From JBNKHG01 sp050290225 (lineage in GTDB: Bacteria > Pseudomonadota > Gammaproteobacteria > Pseudomonadales > Cellvibrionaceae), in assembly GCA_050290225.1 (NCBI GenBank), contig JBNKHG010000094.1, positions 91,418-155,417 of the forward strand: a stretch of DNA of 64,000 nt. The letters are read 5' to 3'. The notes under the pieces were generated by a model. The model saw only the letters and a program-made list of their open reading frames with translations. It did not search any database and had not been told where the DNA came from. Shown one piece after another: positions 16,469 through 25,625 of the stretch (position 1 is its first letter; each line of letters opens with the position of its first letter). The position numbers and the translations under genes were made by a program.

Positions 16469-16831
16469 CTAGGTTTCGACAACAGCGGCTGCAACAGGTT
16501 GATGAATGGCTGGCGGCTGTGTTTCCGCGCTGTCGGCTGCATTGTCGGGGAGCGGTTCGGATCCGGTTGCCGACGCGTTAGCTTCCATCACCGGGGACAG
16601 AGGGGGAAGGTGCTCATCGGCGATAACCGGGTTGTTGCGGTCATTCAATTCGCATTCCAACAGGTGCACCCGCTGGGTGTAGTCCTTAGAACTTACCTCA
16701 AACATCTGGTTGATGGCTTCGTCCCTGTGTGGCGTGCGAAAGAGCGCATTGGCGTCGCGGCCGTCCACCCACTCATTGTGCTTGTTAAGAAAAGCCTGGT
16801 GTTGGTTTTGCAGGATAAAAACGTTCTTCAT
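16469..16831 (-). CDS. Small hypothetical protein upstream of gshA
   Basis: A 120-residue soluble protein ending 22 bases before the gshA start, so probably co-transcribed with it. The N-terminal half is ordered and conserved-looking (MKNVFILQNQHQAFLNKHNE, WVDGRDANALFRTPHRDEAI, then KDYTQRVHLLECELND). The C-terminal third is Pro/Ala/Glu-rich and likely disordered. I do not recognise a named family. There is no signal peptide. A purine-rich AGAGATA leader lies upstream. Confidence 0.65.
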   Translation of the reverse strand: MKNVFILQNQHQAFLNKHNEWVDGRDANALFRTPHRDEAINQMFEVSSKDYTQRVHLLECELNDRNNPVIADEHLPPLSPVMEANASATGSEPLPDNAADSAETQPPAIHQPVAAAVVET

Positions 16832-16948
16832 AGGTTCTCGATATATCTCGCCTATTTCTCTCTATATCTCTAACTTTCTCTATCTCTTGCTATCACGCTT
16901 GCTACCGGCGCTACAGTGTAACGCTAATCGTGCGCCGGTAACACGGAT

Positions 16949-17362
16949 TTAGACTGTTGCCCAAATCAGTTTAATCAGCATTGCCCAGAGCAACAGGCAG
17001 GAGCCCAAATAGGCCAGAAACCGGTGCATTACTTTGTTATAGGTACACTGTACCAGGCTGTGCAATGCCCGCAAAAGCACAAATCCCCAGGCCAGGGAGA
17101 CCTGGGTGCCATCCACTTGGTCACTCACGGCCAGGGTCAGGCACAGGGCATAAAACACAATGGGGACTTCACACAGATTTTTAAAGTTGTTGGAGATATT
17201 GACGGTGTAGCTTGGCAGTTGCTCGATCCCCTGGGGGGTGGCGAAGGCGTGGGGAGGCAGCCCGGATTTGGCGATGGCCGGCATCCGGGTGGCAAACAGT
17301 GCCAGCCATACCATTGCGGTGAGGGCCAGCATTGCGATAACGGGATAGATAATGGGGTTCAT
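16949..17362 (-). CDS. MAPEG family membrane protein
   Basis: A 137-residue protein with four hydrophobic segments, of the MAPEG group (membrane-associated proteins in eicosanoid and glutathione metabolism). It carries the typical stretch NISNNFKNLCEVPIVFYALC followed by WGFVLLRALHSLVQCTYNKV. Bacterial members often have glutathione transferase activity. Proximity to gshA is suggestive, but they are separated by over 100 bases of low-complexity DNA. AGGA precedes the ATG. Confidence 0.88.
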   Translation of the reverse strand: MNPIIYPVIAMLALTAMVWLALFATRMPAIAKSGLPPHAFATPQGIEQLPSYTVNISNNFKNLCEVPIVFYALCLTLAVSDQVDGTQVSLAWGFVLLRALHSLVQCTYNKVMHRFLAYLGSCLLLWAMLIKLIWATV

Positions 17363-17746
17363 GGTTGTGTCCTGGTCATTTTATAGGTCTACAAAGGACC
17401 TTAAGACTACCAGTTTTTCGTTTTCGGTGCGGTGTGAAATCGAGACTGGCCCAATACCGGTAAAGTGGGGTATCCGGGAAGTGATTGTTAACCCGTTGCA
17501 GGGGGAATTAAAAGGTTGTTTGGGCGTTTGTCCCGAAAGTATAACATTTCTGATGCCAACCGTTTTGCAAGGCAGTTGCAATTTCGCTAGCGTGCGAAGT
17601 TTGGTTTAAGAGGCAGGGAATTTCTTGCCGGGTTTGGATGGCAAGTCAATAATCATTGGGGAAAAGGCGAATGATCGTGGCTCAAAGGATCACGACCATT
17701 CGAATAAAAACTGCCAATCAAAAGCTGTGTGAACGGCGGGTAAAAA
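17363..17746. other. Intergenic region between MAPEG and the small secreted pseudogene
   Basis: 384 bases without a credible gene. The only clear structure is the inverted repeat at 17668-17702. Short frames here lack ribosome sites and family resemblance. Confidence 0.5.
17668..17702 (-). terminator. Hairpin downstream of the small secreted gene
   Basis: A 12-bp stem with one mismatch (CGAATGaTCGTG / CACGAcCATTCG), 11-base loop. On the minus strand it is followed by CCTTTTCC. Its position 45 bases after the pseudogene stop fits a weak terminator. Confidence 0.35.
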
Positions 17747-18003
17747 TTACTTTTGCTTACAGGCTTTCTTTGCAGTACGAATTTTGCTCTTGTGGCAGAA
17801 AGACTCGTCCACCAGGCACCACTTGATATTGCCATCATAGCAGATGATTTCACGCCTCTCTTTTTTACTGGCACATTTCGCTTGCAGTTTCTCGTAGTCG
17901 CGGCCGTCATCTCCAGTGAAACTGCCAACATTTATTATGGTATTGGGCCTGCATAGGACACAGACACAAAAGTCATTAAAAGGGCGGAAACAATATATTT
18001 CAT
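17747..18003 (-). pseudogene. Small secreted Lys/Cys-rich protein broken by a one-base frameshift
   Basis: An ATG at 18003 with GAGG upstream opens MKYIVSALLMTFVSVSYAG, a textbook signal peptide with an AxA-like cleavage site. That frame stops three residues later (GPIP, then TAA TAA). In the next frame the sequence continues without a stop for about 69 residues (NTIINVGSFTGDDGRDYEKL, with CASKKERREIICYDG and KWCLVDESFCHKSK) to 17747. Adding one C to the CCC run near 17945 would join signal peptide and mature part. This is either a true frameshift or a sequencing error. The mature part has five Cys and many Lys; family unknown. Confidence 0.6.
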
Positions 18004-18150
18004 GATAAACCTCGGATCTCATACTCACTAAGTTTCAATCATTGCCTGAAGGCGAATAGCAGCAAAGTATATCCGATGGAATTGTCCGAAAGTTGCCGCC
18101 AATGACTTTTTTGCCAAGGTTTACGCTCAAGGTATCTATGAGTGAGAAGA

Positions 18151-20514
18151 CTATTTCTTTCCTTTCAGGGCCTGTTGCAGCAGGGCTCCCATACTGCCCA
18201 TTTGATTGCCGCCAGCGTTTTGCTGGCCGCCCTTGACATCGCCCTTGGCGCCGCGGTTTTGATGGCGTTTTTGCCCGCCGCCGGATTTTCGTTCGACTTT
18301 TTCGCCGGGTTGATCGTCCATGCGCATGGACAGCCCGATACGATTGCGCGGCACATCCACTTCCATCACTTTCACTTTAACAATATCGCCCGCCTTGACC
18401 ACATCGCGAGGATCTTTGACAAATGTATTGGACAATGCCGAGATATGAACCAGGCCGTCCTGGTGCACACCGATATCGACAAAAGCGCCGAAATTGGTGA
18501 CATTGGTGATGGTGCCCTCCAGCACCATGCCGGGATTCAGGTCAGTGATTTTTTCCACCCCTTCCTGGAACCTGGCCGTTTTGAATTCCGGACGAGGGTC
18601 GCGACCGGGTTTGTCCAACTCGTTGATAATATCGGTCACCGTCGGCAGACCAAAGGTGTCGTCGGTGTAATCCGCCGGTTTCAGCCCGCGAAGGAAACTG
18701 GAGTCACCGATCAGACCCCTGATTTCGCGCTGGTTTTTAGCGGCAATTTTTTCCACCACGGAATAGGATTCCGGGTGCACTGCAGATGCATCCAGTGGGT
18801 TTTCGCCATTGGCGACACGCAAGAAACCTGCAGACAGCTCAAAAGTCTTGGCGCCAAAGCGGGACACCTGTTTTAAGTCCTCGCGGCTATTAAAGGCGCC
18901 ATTATGGTCCCGAAACTCGACAATATTGTTGGCGATGCTCTGATTAAGTCCTGAGACTTTAGCCAACAGTGGCGCTGAAGCGGTGTTGACTTCCACACCC
19001 ACGGCGTTGACGCAGTCCTCTACCACCGCGTCCAGGGAGCGTGCCAGTTGGGTTTGGGATACATCGTGCTGGTACTGGCCCACGCCGATGGATTTGGGTT
19101 CGATTTTTACCAGCTCCGCCAGCGGGTCCTGCAGGCGGCGAGCGATGGAGATGGCCCCGCGGATGGTAACGTCCAGGTCCGGGAACTCCTTGGCGGCGAA
19201 CTCACTGGCGGAGTAGACGGAGGCGCCAGACTCGTTGACCACCACGCTTTGCGCTTTGAGGTCCTTGTGGGTTTTCAGTACGTCTTTGACGAATTTTTCC
19301 GTCTCCCGCGAGGCGGTGCCATTACCGATGGCGATCAGACCCACATCGTGTTTTTTGCACAGGTGCACCAGGGTGGCCTCGGCCTCCTGCACCCTGTTTT
19401 GGGGTGGCGTGGGAAAGATGGCGCCATGATCCACTACCTTGCCGGTGGCATCCACCACCGCCACCTTAACCCCGGTTCTCAGACCCGGGTCCAGGCCAAT
19501 GGTGGCTTTTTGTCCAGCGGGAGCGGCCAGCAGCAAGTCCTTGAGGTTGGCCGCAAACACCTGAATGGCACCCTCTTCGGCTCGCTCGCGTATTTCGCTC
19601 AGCAGATCGGTTTCCAGGTGGGTCAGCAGTTTTACCCGCCAGGTCCAGCGCACCACTTCGCCCAGCCACTTGTCGGCGGCGCGGCCCTGCTCCCTGATAT
19701 GCCAGTGATCCGCGACCATGGCCTCACAGGGGTGAGCAGTGCTGCGATCACGTTCGTCTCCCACGGTTACGGCGATGGTGAGCACGCCCTCGTTGCGTCC
19801 TCGCAGGATGGCCAGAGCCCGGTGGGAGGGTATATCTTTCAGAGGTTCGTCATACTCGAAGTAGTCACGGAATTTGGCGCCTTCGTTTTCTTTGCCTTCC
19901 ACCAGGCGGGCGCTGACCTGTCCTTCCTGCTTGAGGAACTCCCGTAGCCTGCCCAGCAGGCTGGCGTCCTCGGAGAATTTCTCCATCAGGATATACTTGG
20001 CGCCGTCGAGGGCGACTTTGGTATCGGTAATTTTTTTGCGTTCTTCAAGTTCACCCAGCGAAGGATCCTCGCCCTCACTGTAGAGGTACTTGCCAGCTTC
20101 AATTTCCGGATCGAGAGCGGGGTCGGCCAGAAGCGCTTCAGCCAGGGGGCCCAGCCCGGCTTCACGGGCGATCTGGCCCTTGGTGCGGCGTTTGGGCTTG
20201 TAAGGGAGATAGAGGTCTTCGAGACGGTTCTTGGTGTCCGCTTCGTTGATATCCCTGGCCAGCTCAGGCGTCAGTTTACCCTGCTCTTCAATACTCTTGA
20301 GGATGGTGGCGCGGCGATCTTCCAACTCCCTCAGGTAGCGCAGCCGTTCCTCCAGTGTACGTAGCTGACCGTCATCCAGACCTCCAGTCACCTCTTTGCG
20401 GTAGCGGGCAATAAAGGGCACGGTGGCGCCCTCGTCCAGCAACCCGATAGCGGCGCTGACCTGACGTTCCTGGGCGTTGAGTTCTTCGGCAATACGGAGG
20501 GAGATACTGTTCAT
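18151..20514 (-). CDS. tex: RNA-binding transcription accessory protein Tex
   Basis: A 787-residue nucleic-acid-binding protein related to eukaryotic Spt6. Order seen: N-terminal HTH-like region (MNSISLRIAEELNAQERQVS), the YqgF/RNase H-like domain (KATIGLDPGLRTGVKVAVVD), helix-hairpin-helix repeats (NTASAPLLAKVSGLNQSIAN), then a C-terminal S1 domain (GMVLEGTITNVTNFGAFVDI, GVHQDGLVHIS). A Gly/Gln/Lys-rich tail follows. The length matches the family (about 770-785). It is a single gene, with a 369-base upstream region. Confidence 0.95.
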   Translation of the reverse strand: MNSISLRIAEELNAQERQVSAAIGLLDEGATVPFIARYRKEVTGGLDDGQLRTLEERLRYLRELEDRRATILKSIEEQGKLTPELARDINEADTKNRLEDLYLPYKPKRRTKGQIAREAGLGPLAEALLADPALDPEIEAGKYLYSEGEDPSLGELEERKKITDTKVALDGAKYILMEKFSEDASLLGRLREFLKQEGQVSARLVEGKENEGAKFRDYFEYDEPLKDIPSHRALAILRGRNEGVLTIAVTVGDERDRSTAHPCEAMVADHWHIREQGRAADKWLGEVVRWTWRVKLLTHLETDLLSEIRERAEEGAIQVFAANLKDLLLAAPAGQKATIGLDPGLRTGVKVAVVDATGKVVDHGAIFPTPPQNRVQEAEATLVHLCKKHDVGLIAIGNGTASRETEKFVKDVLKTHKDLKAQSVVVNESGASVYSASEFAAKEFPDLDVTIRGAISIARRLQDPLAELVKIEPKSIGVGQYQHDVSQTQLARSLDAVVEDCVNAVGVEVNTASAPLLAKVSGLNQSIANNIVEFRDHNGAFNSREDLKQVSRFGAKTFELSAGFLRVANGENPLDASAVHPESYSVVEKIAAKNQREIRGLIGDSSFLRGLKPADYTDDTFGLPTVTDIINELDKPGRDPRPEFKTARFQEGVEKITDLNPGMVLEGTITNVTNFGAFVDIGVHQDGLVHISALSNTFVKDPRDVVKAGDIVKVKVMEVDVPRNRIGLSMRMDDQPGEKVERKSGGGQKRHQNRGAKGDVKGGQQNAGGNQMGSMGALLQQALKGKK

Positions 20515-20815
20515 AGGGGACTGGCAACTCTACTTCGAAGACCCGGACATGGATCTATTGTTCTTATGGAAGGCCGGCATTATGCGAAATTCTTGCGTGC
20601 GGGGACAACCTTGTTTTACGCCTTTTTTTATGGCTGAGCGGGGGGCTGTGACCGGATCGGCTTTGACTGTGTGAGTAAATGCAAGGGCGCTGTAAGGATA
20701 AGTAAAGTAACGGGACAGCGCTTCTGGCCATAGATACACTTTCGGGCTATTCGATGCCGATTCTGTAATCCATTTTCCGTCCCGGGAACCGGGGCTTTCT
20801 GTGCTCCGTTTGTGC
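20515..20815. other. Intergenic part between tex and the RND operon
   Basis: About 300 bases before the repeat copy at 20816. I find no gene or clear promoter. Short frames here show no family resemblance. Confidence 0.45.
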
Positions 20816-20880
20816 GGATCGAAGCCTACTTACCCTACGCTTGTAGACAGGCGTCATTATCACCTTGAAGGAATACTCGT
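20816..20880. repeat. MITE-like repeat, copy A (partial)
   Basis: It contains GGATCGAAGCCTACTTACCC, the reverse complement of a segment shared with copies B and C. It ends with GTCATTATCACCTTGAAGGA, the shared terminal repeat. The other terminal repeat is missing. The element ends three bases before the ATG of the RND adaptor gene, and its AAGGA (20868-20872) is the only ribosome-site-like sequence there. Confidence 0.7.
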
Positions 20881-20883
20881 GTA

Positions 20884-22089
20884 ATGAGTAATTTTATGAT
20901 GCTTCGACGTATTCCGATGCCCCTCTTGATTCTTCTTGGCGGTGCCCTGCTGGTGTGGGGAGTGGCCACCCTCAGGCCGGTTCCAGAACCGGTAGCCGCC
21001 ACCGCACCCGAACCTCTGCCGGTTGCTGTGGTGTTGGCAGACCCCAAACCCCAGTCCTTAAGCGTTACTTCCCAGGGTACGGTTATGCCCAGGCGTGACA
21101 TTGATCTGGTGGCACAGGTGTCTGGCCGGGTGACCCAGGTGGCCGAGAGCTTTGTGGATGGCGGCTTTTTTGGCCGCGAGCGCCCTCTGGTGCAGATTGA
21201 TGACCGCGATTACCGGTTGGCGCTGGTGAGTGCCGAGGCCCGGGTAGCGGAGGCGGCCCAGGTGTTGGCCACCGAACGCGGACGCGTCCGCCAGGCCAAG
21301 CGGGAGTGGCGAGACCTGGGCAACATCGAGGCCAACGACCTGTTTCTGCGCAGGCCTCAGCTGGCAGCCGCCGAAGCTCAGTTGGAAGCCGCCAAGGCTG
21401 ATCGTGATCAGGCGGCGCTCAACCTGGAGCGTACCAGCATCAGCGCGCCCTTTGCCGGACGGGTGCGCGAAACCCATGTCGATTTGGGCCAGTATGTAAC
21501 CGTGGGTACCCCAATCGCCAGTGTCTACGACAGTAGCGTGGCGGTGATCCGCCTGCCGCTGACAGACCGCCAGGCGGCATTGGTAGATTTGCCGTTCGGG
21601 TTTAACGCCCGGAACAAAGGGGAAAAGGCAGCACCTGCGGTGTTGCTGAGCGGCACCATCGCCGGTCAGCGCTACCACTGGCAGGGGCGCATCGTACGCA
21701 CCGACGCCAGTGTTGATACCCGTTCACGGCTCTACTACGCCGTGGCGGAAGTGGTTGATCCCTACGTCGCCAACCCTGGCCAGGCTCAGGTGCCGCTGGT
21801 TGTTGGACTGTTTGTAGAGGCGGAAATCAGTGGGCGCGAGATTGAGCATGTCGTTACTCTACCTAAAAGCGCACTGATAAAAGGTGACCAGCTGTACACC
21901 CTGGACAAGCAGAACCGGGTCAAGCAAAAACGGGTGACCCTGCTTCACAGCGATGACCGTAAAGTCTGGGTCACTGGTGATCTCACCCAGGGCGAACCGG
22001 TTGTGGTGGGCCAGCAGGGGCTCTTGAGCGAGGGTTTGGTGGTGACGCCGGAACCGGCGCCGTTGAACAAGCTGGTCGCCGGGGGCTGA
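20884..22089 (+). CDS. RND efflux periplasmic adaptor (HlyD/AcrA family)
   Basis: A 401-residue membrane fusion protein. One N-terminal hydrophobic segment (PMPLLILLGGALLVWGVATL) anchors or exports it. It is followed by the lipoyl/barrel-sandwich half (VTSQGTVMPRRDIDLVAQVS), a short coiled-coil hairpin (AEARVAEAAQVLATERGRVR) and the second half (ISAPFAGRVRETHVDLGQYV). It pairs with the RND permease one base downstream. No outer-membrane factor gene is present, so TolC is presumably encoded elsewhere. Start ATG 20884 follows the repeat-derived AAGGA; ATG 20896 or 20899 would also be possible. Confidence 0.9.
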   Translation: MSNFMMLRRIPMPLLILLGGALLVWGVATLRPVPEPVAATAPEPLPVAVVLADPKPQSLSVTSQGTVMPRRDIDLVAQVSGRVTQVAESFVDGGFFGRERPLVQIDDRDYRLALVSAEARVAEAAQVLATERGRVRQAKREWRDLGNIEANDLFLRRPQLAAAEAQLEAAKADRDQAALNLERTSISAPFAGRVRETHVDLGQYVTVGTPIASVYDSSVAVIRLPLTDRQAALVDLPFGFNARNKGEKAAPAVLLSGTIAGQRYHWQGRIVRTDASVDTRSRLYYAVAEVVDPYVANPGQAQVPLVVGLFVEAEISGREIEHVVTLPKSALIKGDQLYTLDKQNRVKQKRVTLLHSDDRKVWVTGDLTQGEPVVVGQQGLLSEGLVVTPEPAPLNKLVAGG

Positions 22090-22090
22090 T

Positions 22091-25000
22091 ATGAAGCGTC
22101 TGATCCAATGGTTTGTGGAAAACCCCATCGCCGCCAATCTGTTGATGGTGGTAATCCTCGTGGGTGGCGTTTTTAATCTCGCTTCACTCAACAAGGAAGC
22201 GTTTCCCAGTGTGGGCACCAACAAGATCCAGATTAACGTACCCTACCCGGGCGCGGGTCCTCAGGAAGTGGAGGAGCTTGTGGTAAAGCGCATTGAGGAG
22301 GCCATTGCCGACCTCGATGGCATAGAGGAGATTCAGTCCACCGCAGCCATGAACCGGGCTTCGGTGATGGTGGAAGCGATCAACGGCTATGACTCACAAC
22401 GCTTGCTGAACGATATCAAGGGCCGGGTGGACGCCATCCCGACTCTTTCGGCCGATGCGGAGCGGCCCCAGTATGAGGAAGTACTCCGCAGTAGCGACGT
22501 GATGAGCGTGGGCTTATACGGTAATGTCGATGAGGCCACGCTGAAACGCACCGGTGAAAGGGTGAGGGATGAGCTGGCACTGCTGCCGGAGATATCTATC
22601 GTCGAGTTGCAGGGCACTCGCTCCGATGAACTGGCCATTGAGATTTCCGAACAGACCCTGCGCCATTACAACCTGAGTTTTGAACAGGTGGCGGATGCGG
22701 TGCGGCAGTCGTCCCTGAACCTTCCGGCTGGCACAATCAAATCGGTACGCGGGGATATTCAGCTGCAGACCCGGGGGCAAGCCTATCGGGCCGAGGATTT
22801 CGAGCGCATTGTGGTACGGAGCAAAGCCGACGGCGCCCAGCTCACCCTGGGAGATATCGCCACCGTGGTCGATGGCTTTAGCGAGCAGGATGTGATCGCC
22901 CATCTCAATGGCAAGCCGGCGGTGTTTCTGGAGCTGTCCATCACCGACGACCCGGATATCCTGAATGCGGCGTCGGCGGTCAAACGCTATGTGGCGAAGG
23001 CTCGTTCGCAGCTGCCCGTCGGAATGGAAATCACAGTCTGGCGGGACTGGTCGGTTCTGTTCGAAGGCCGCATGAACCTGTTGTTGAAAAATTCCCTCAG
23101 TGGTTTGTTGCTGGTATTCACGGTACTGATGCTGTTCCTGCGCCCGGCCCTGGCGCTGTGGGTGTGTGTCGGCATCGTTGTGGCGTTCATGGGCACCCTA
23201 TGGATGCTGCCCCTATTTGGTGTCAGCCTGAATATGCTCTCGCTATTTGCATTTTTGCTGGTACTGGGGATTGTGGTGGACGATGCCATTATCGTTGGCG
23301 AGAGCATCCACTCGAGCCAGCATCAGGGATTAAGTGGCAATAGTGCCGTGGCTAATGGTGCAAAGACGGTGAGCAAACCCGTGTTGTTTGCGGTGATCAG
23401 CACCATGATCTTTTTCGCGCCCATGCTGAATATTCCGGGTGCGATGGGAGATATCACCTACGCCATTCCGGTTGTGGTGATATTGTCACTGTTTTTTTCG
23501 TTGGTGGAATCCCTGCTGATCCTGCCCTCCCATTTGGCCCACCTAAAGCCCGAATCGGAAGCCACTGTGAAGAATTACTGGGGCTTGCAGCGGCTGGAGC
23601 TGTGGCGGGAAAAACTGGCCGATGGCATGCTGCACTTTTCCGACCGGATCTATAAACCCTTCCTGGAAAAAACCCTGCGTCACAACGGCAGTACCATTGC
23701 AGCGTTTACCGTGGCCTTTGCACTATCGGTGGCGATATTCAGCGGTGGCTGGATGGAGCGCGGCTTTATGCCAAAGGTGGCTTCGGATTTCGTGCGTCTC
23801 ACGGCTACTTTGCCTGAGGGTTCTCCCTTCAGTGAGGTAGCTGCGGTACTGAAGAAAGCCGAAGGCGCACTGCAGCAATTGCAGCGGGATGAACAATTAC
23901 TGAAATCCAACCACGCACAACCCTTTGTCGCCAACATGCAGTCCTGGGCTTACGACAACAAGGTTCATGTCAACCTGGCGCTGGTGGATGCGGAAAAACG
24001 CGATATCGGTGCCCTGGAAGTCAGTCGACGCTGGAGAGAGTTACTCGGTGAACTCCCCGAGGTGGACGAGTTTGATATCAATTCCACAATCAATACACGC
24101 AGCAAGGATATCAGCCTGCGCCTGAGCGTAAGCGACGGCGACCCGGCTGGCCTCGAAAAGGCGGTTAAACAGGTCAGGGATCAACTGGCACTCTATCCCG
24201 GGGTATACGATATCAAGGACTCTCTCAATGCGGCGCGCACTGAAATTGTCCTCGACCTTAAACCACACGCCGAAACCCTGGGTCTGAGCTTGCGCGATAT
24301 CGCCCGGCAGGTGCGCCAGGGTTTTTACGGCGAGGACGTGCAGCGCATTCCCCGTGGTAACGAAGATGTGAAAGTTATGGTGCGTTACCCGCGCGCCGAG
24401 CGTCAGTCGCCGGAGCAGTTGCACGATATGCGCATCCGTGCCGGGGCGGACAATGTGGAGGTTCCCCTGGAAGAAGTAGCGGCTCTCGAATTTGTGCCAG
24501 GCTACACCACTATCGAACGAGTAGATCGCAAGCGCGCTATTACCATTACCGCCGAAGTGCGCCCCGGCACATCGGCCCCCGCCCAGGTGGTACAGGATCT
24601 ATTGAACCGCCATGCCCAAGACTGGCAGCGGCAATTTCCGGGTTTTCGTCTGGCAGTGACCGGCGACATGGAGGAAGAGTCCGACTTTATGGCTACTGTG
24701 TCACGGAATTTTGTGCTGGCACTGTTAGTGATCTACGGTTTGATGGCGGTCGCCTTCCGTTCTTATTGGCAACCCCTGCTGATCCTCACTGCAATTCCCT
24801 TCGGCTTTATGGGCGCGGTAATCGGCCACCTGGTTACCGGCCTTAGTATCAGCATGATGTCGATGTTGGGTTTCTTTGCCTGCGCCGGCGTGGTGGTCAA
24901 TGACAACCTGGTGCTGCTCGATCGTATCAACCAGCTTCGCAGGCAGGGTATAGGGATGAGGGATGCAGTGATGCAGGCGGGTCGCGATCGTTTTCGCCCC

Positions 25001-25234
25001 ATTATTCTCACCTCCCTGACGACCTTTATCGGTTTGATGCCGATCATGGCCGAGACCAGTACCCAGGCGAAGTTCCTCATCCCGATGGTGGTGTCCCTGT
25101 CATTCGGCGTGCTCTTTGCCACCACCGTAACCCTGATTCTGGTGCCTGGCCTCTACCTTCTTGGTGAAAGGGCGAAAGCCAGGCTGGTTCGTGAGCCCGA
25201 AACCGCCTTGGCGACGGACCCGGGGACATTATAA
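22091..25234 (+). CDS. RND efflux permease (AcrB/MMPL superfamily)
   Basis: A 1047-residue inner-membrane proton-driven transporter. It begins MKRLIQWFVENPIAANLLMV and has 12 predicted helices with two large periplasmic loops. Characteristic parts are the porter start PYPGAGPQEVEELVVKRIEE, the helix-4 proton-relay region GIVVDDAIIVGESIHSSQHQ and the C-terminal half sequence GVVVNDNLVLLDRINQLRRQ. It resembles the hydrophobe/amphiphile or divergent HAE branch. Substrates cannot be told from sequence. It is translationally close to the adaptor gene (one-base gap). Confidence 0.93.
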   Translation: MKRLIQWFVENPIAANLLMVVILVGGVFNLASLNKEAFPSVGTNKIQINVPYPGAGPQEVEELVVKRIEEAIADLDGIEEIQSTAAMNRASVMVEAINGYDSQRLLNDIKGRVDAIPTLSADAERPQYEEVLRSSDVMSVGLYGNVDEATLKRTGERVRDELALLPEISIVELQGTRSDELAIEISEQTLRHYNLSFEQVADAVRQSSLNLPAGTIKSVRGDIQLQTRGQAYRAEDFERIVVRSKADGAQLTLGDIATVVDGFSEQDVIAHLNGKPAVFLELSITDDPDILNAASAVKRYVAKARSQLPVGMEITVWRDWSVLFEGRMNLLLKNSLSGLLLVFTVLMLFLRPALALWVCVGIVVAFMGTLWMLPLFGVSLNMLSLFAFLLVLGIVVDDAIIVGESIHSSQHQGLSGNSAVANGAKTVSKPVLFAVISTMIFFAPMLNIPGAMGDITYAIPVVVILSLFFSLVESLLILPSHLAHLKPESEATVKNYWGLQRLELWREKLADGMLHFSDRIYKPFLEKTLRHNGSTIAAFTVAFALSVAIFSGGWMERGFMPKVASDFVRLTATLPEGSPFSEVAAVLKKAEGALQQLQRDEQLLKSNHAQPFVANMQSWAYDNKVHVNLALVDAEKRDIGALEVSRRWRELLGELPEVDEFDINSTINTRSKDISLRLSVSDGDPAGLEKAVKQVRDQLALYPGVYDIKDSLNAARTEIVLDLKPHAETLGLSLRDIARQVRQGFYGEDVQRIPRGNEDVKVMVRYPRAERQSPEQLHDMRIRAGADNVEVPLEEVAALEFVPGYTTIERVDRKRAITITAEVRPGTSAPAQVVQDLLNRHAQDWQRQFPGFRLAVTGDMEEESDFMATVSRNFVLALLVIYGLMAVAFRSYWQPLLILTAIPFGFMGAVIGHLVTGLSISMMSMLGFFACAGVVVNDNLVLLDRINQLRRQGIGMRDAVMQAGRDRFRPIILTSLTTFIGLMPIMAETSTQAKFLIPMVVSLSFGVLFATTVTLILVPGLYLLGERAKARLVREPETALATDPGTL

Positions 25235-25376
25235 AAAATGCTTTTTGGTCGATGATAAACGTGAACGAGCGTTGTTATCCAGATAGCATGGCAGAGTCCT
25301 AAAATCAGATGTCATAGCAGGGCCGGGTTCACGTTGCTGTCCCTGACCAATGTTCATTCGGGCGCTCGTGCGAGGG
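25235..25376. other. Intergenic segment before repeat copy B
   Basis: This and the DNA after copy B make a 391-base gap between the RND permease and the next gene. Nothing is identified apart from the repeat. A 120-codon minus-strand frame spanning the gap has no ribosome site or resemblance. Confidence 0.4.
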
Positions 25377-25502
25377 ACTAGTACTCTTTCAAGGTGATAT
25401 TGGCGTATGTAGGATAGGTAGGCTTCGATCCGGCCTGAGTGGCTGACATCGCAGTGGATTCGCGGAGTAAATGCGTCATTATCACCTTGAAGGAGTACTA
25501 GT
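25377..25502. repeat. MITE-like repeat, copy B (complete, 126 bp)
   Basis: Terminal inverted repeats of 23 bp (25377-25399 and 25480-25502; 22 of 23 match), starting ACTAGTACTC and containing TTCAAGGTGATA. The interior shares TAGGCTTCGATCC, an ACATCGC segment and GATTCG with copy C. The CTAG within the termini resembles the YTAR target sites of some IS5-group elements. It has no coding capacity, so it is a non-autonomous element. Confidence 0.8.
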
Positions 25503-25625
25503 GCCGAAGTGTAGTGAAAAGTTGATTGTGCTAAGGTTTGCCGACACTGAAGTGCACCCAACCCAGGTGCACTCAATAAAGCTGCGTGCAACGATAGTCG
25601 ATCATTCGCCGGGAGCTCGAACCCT

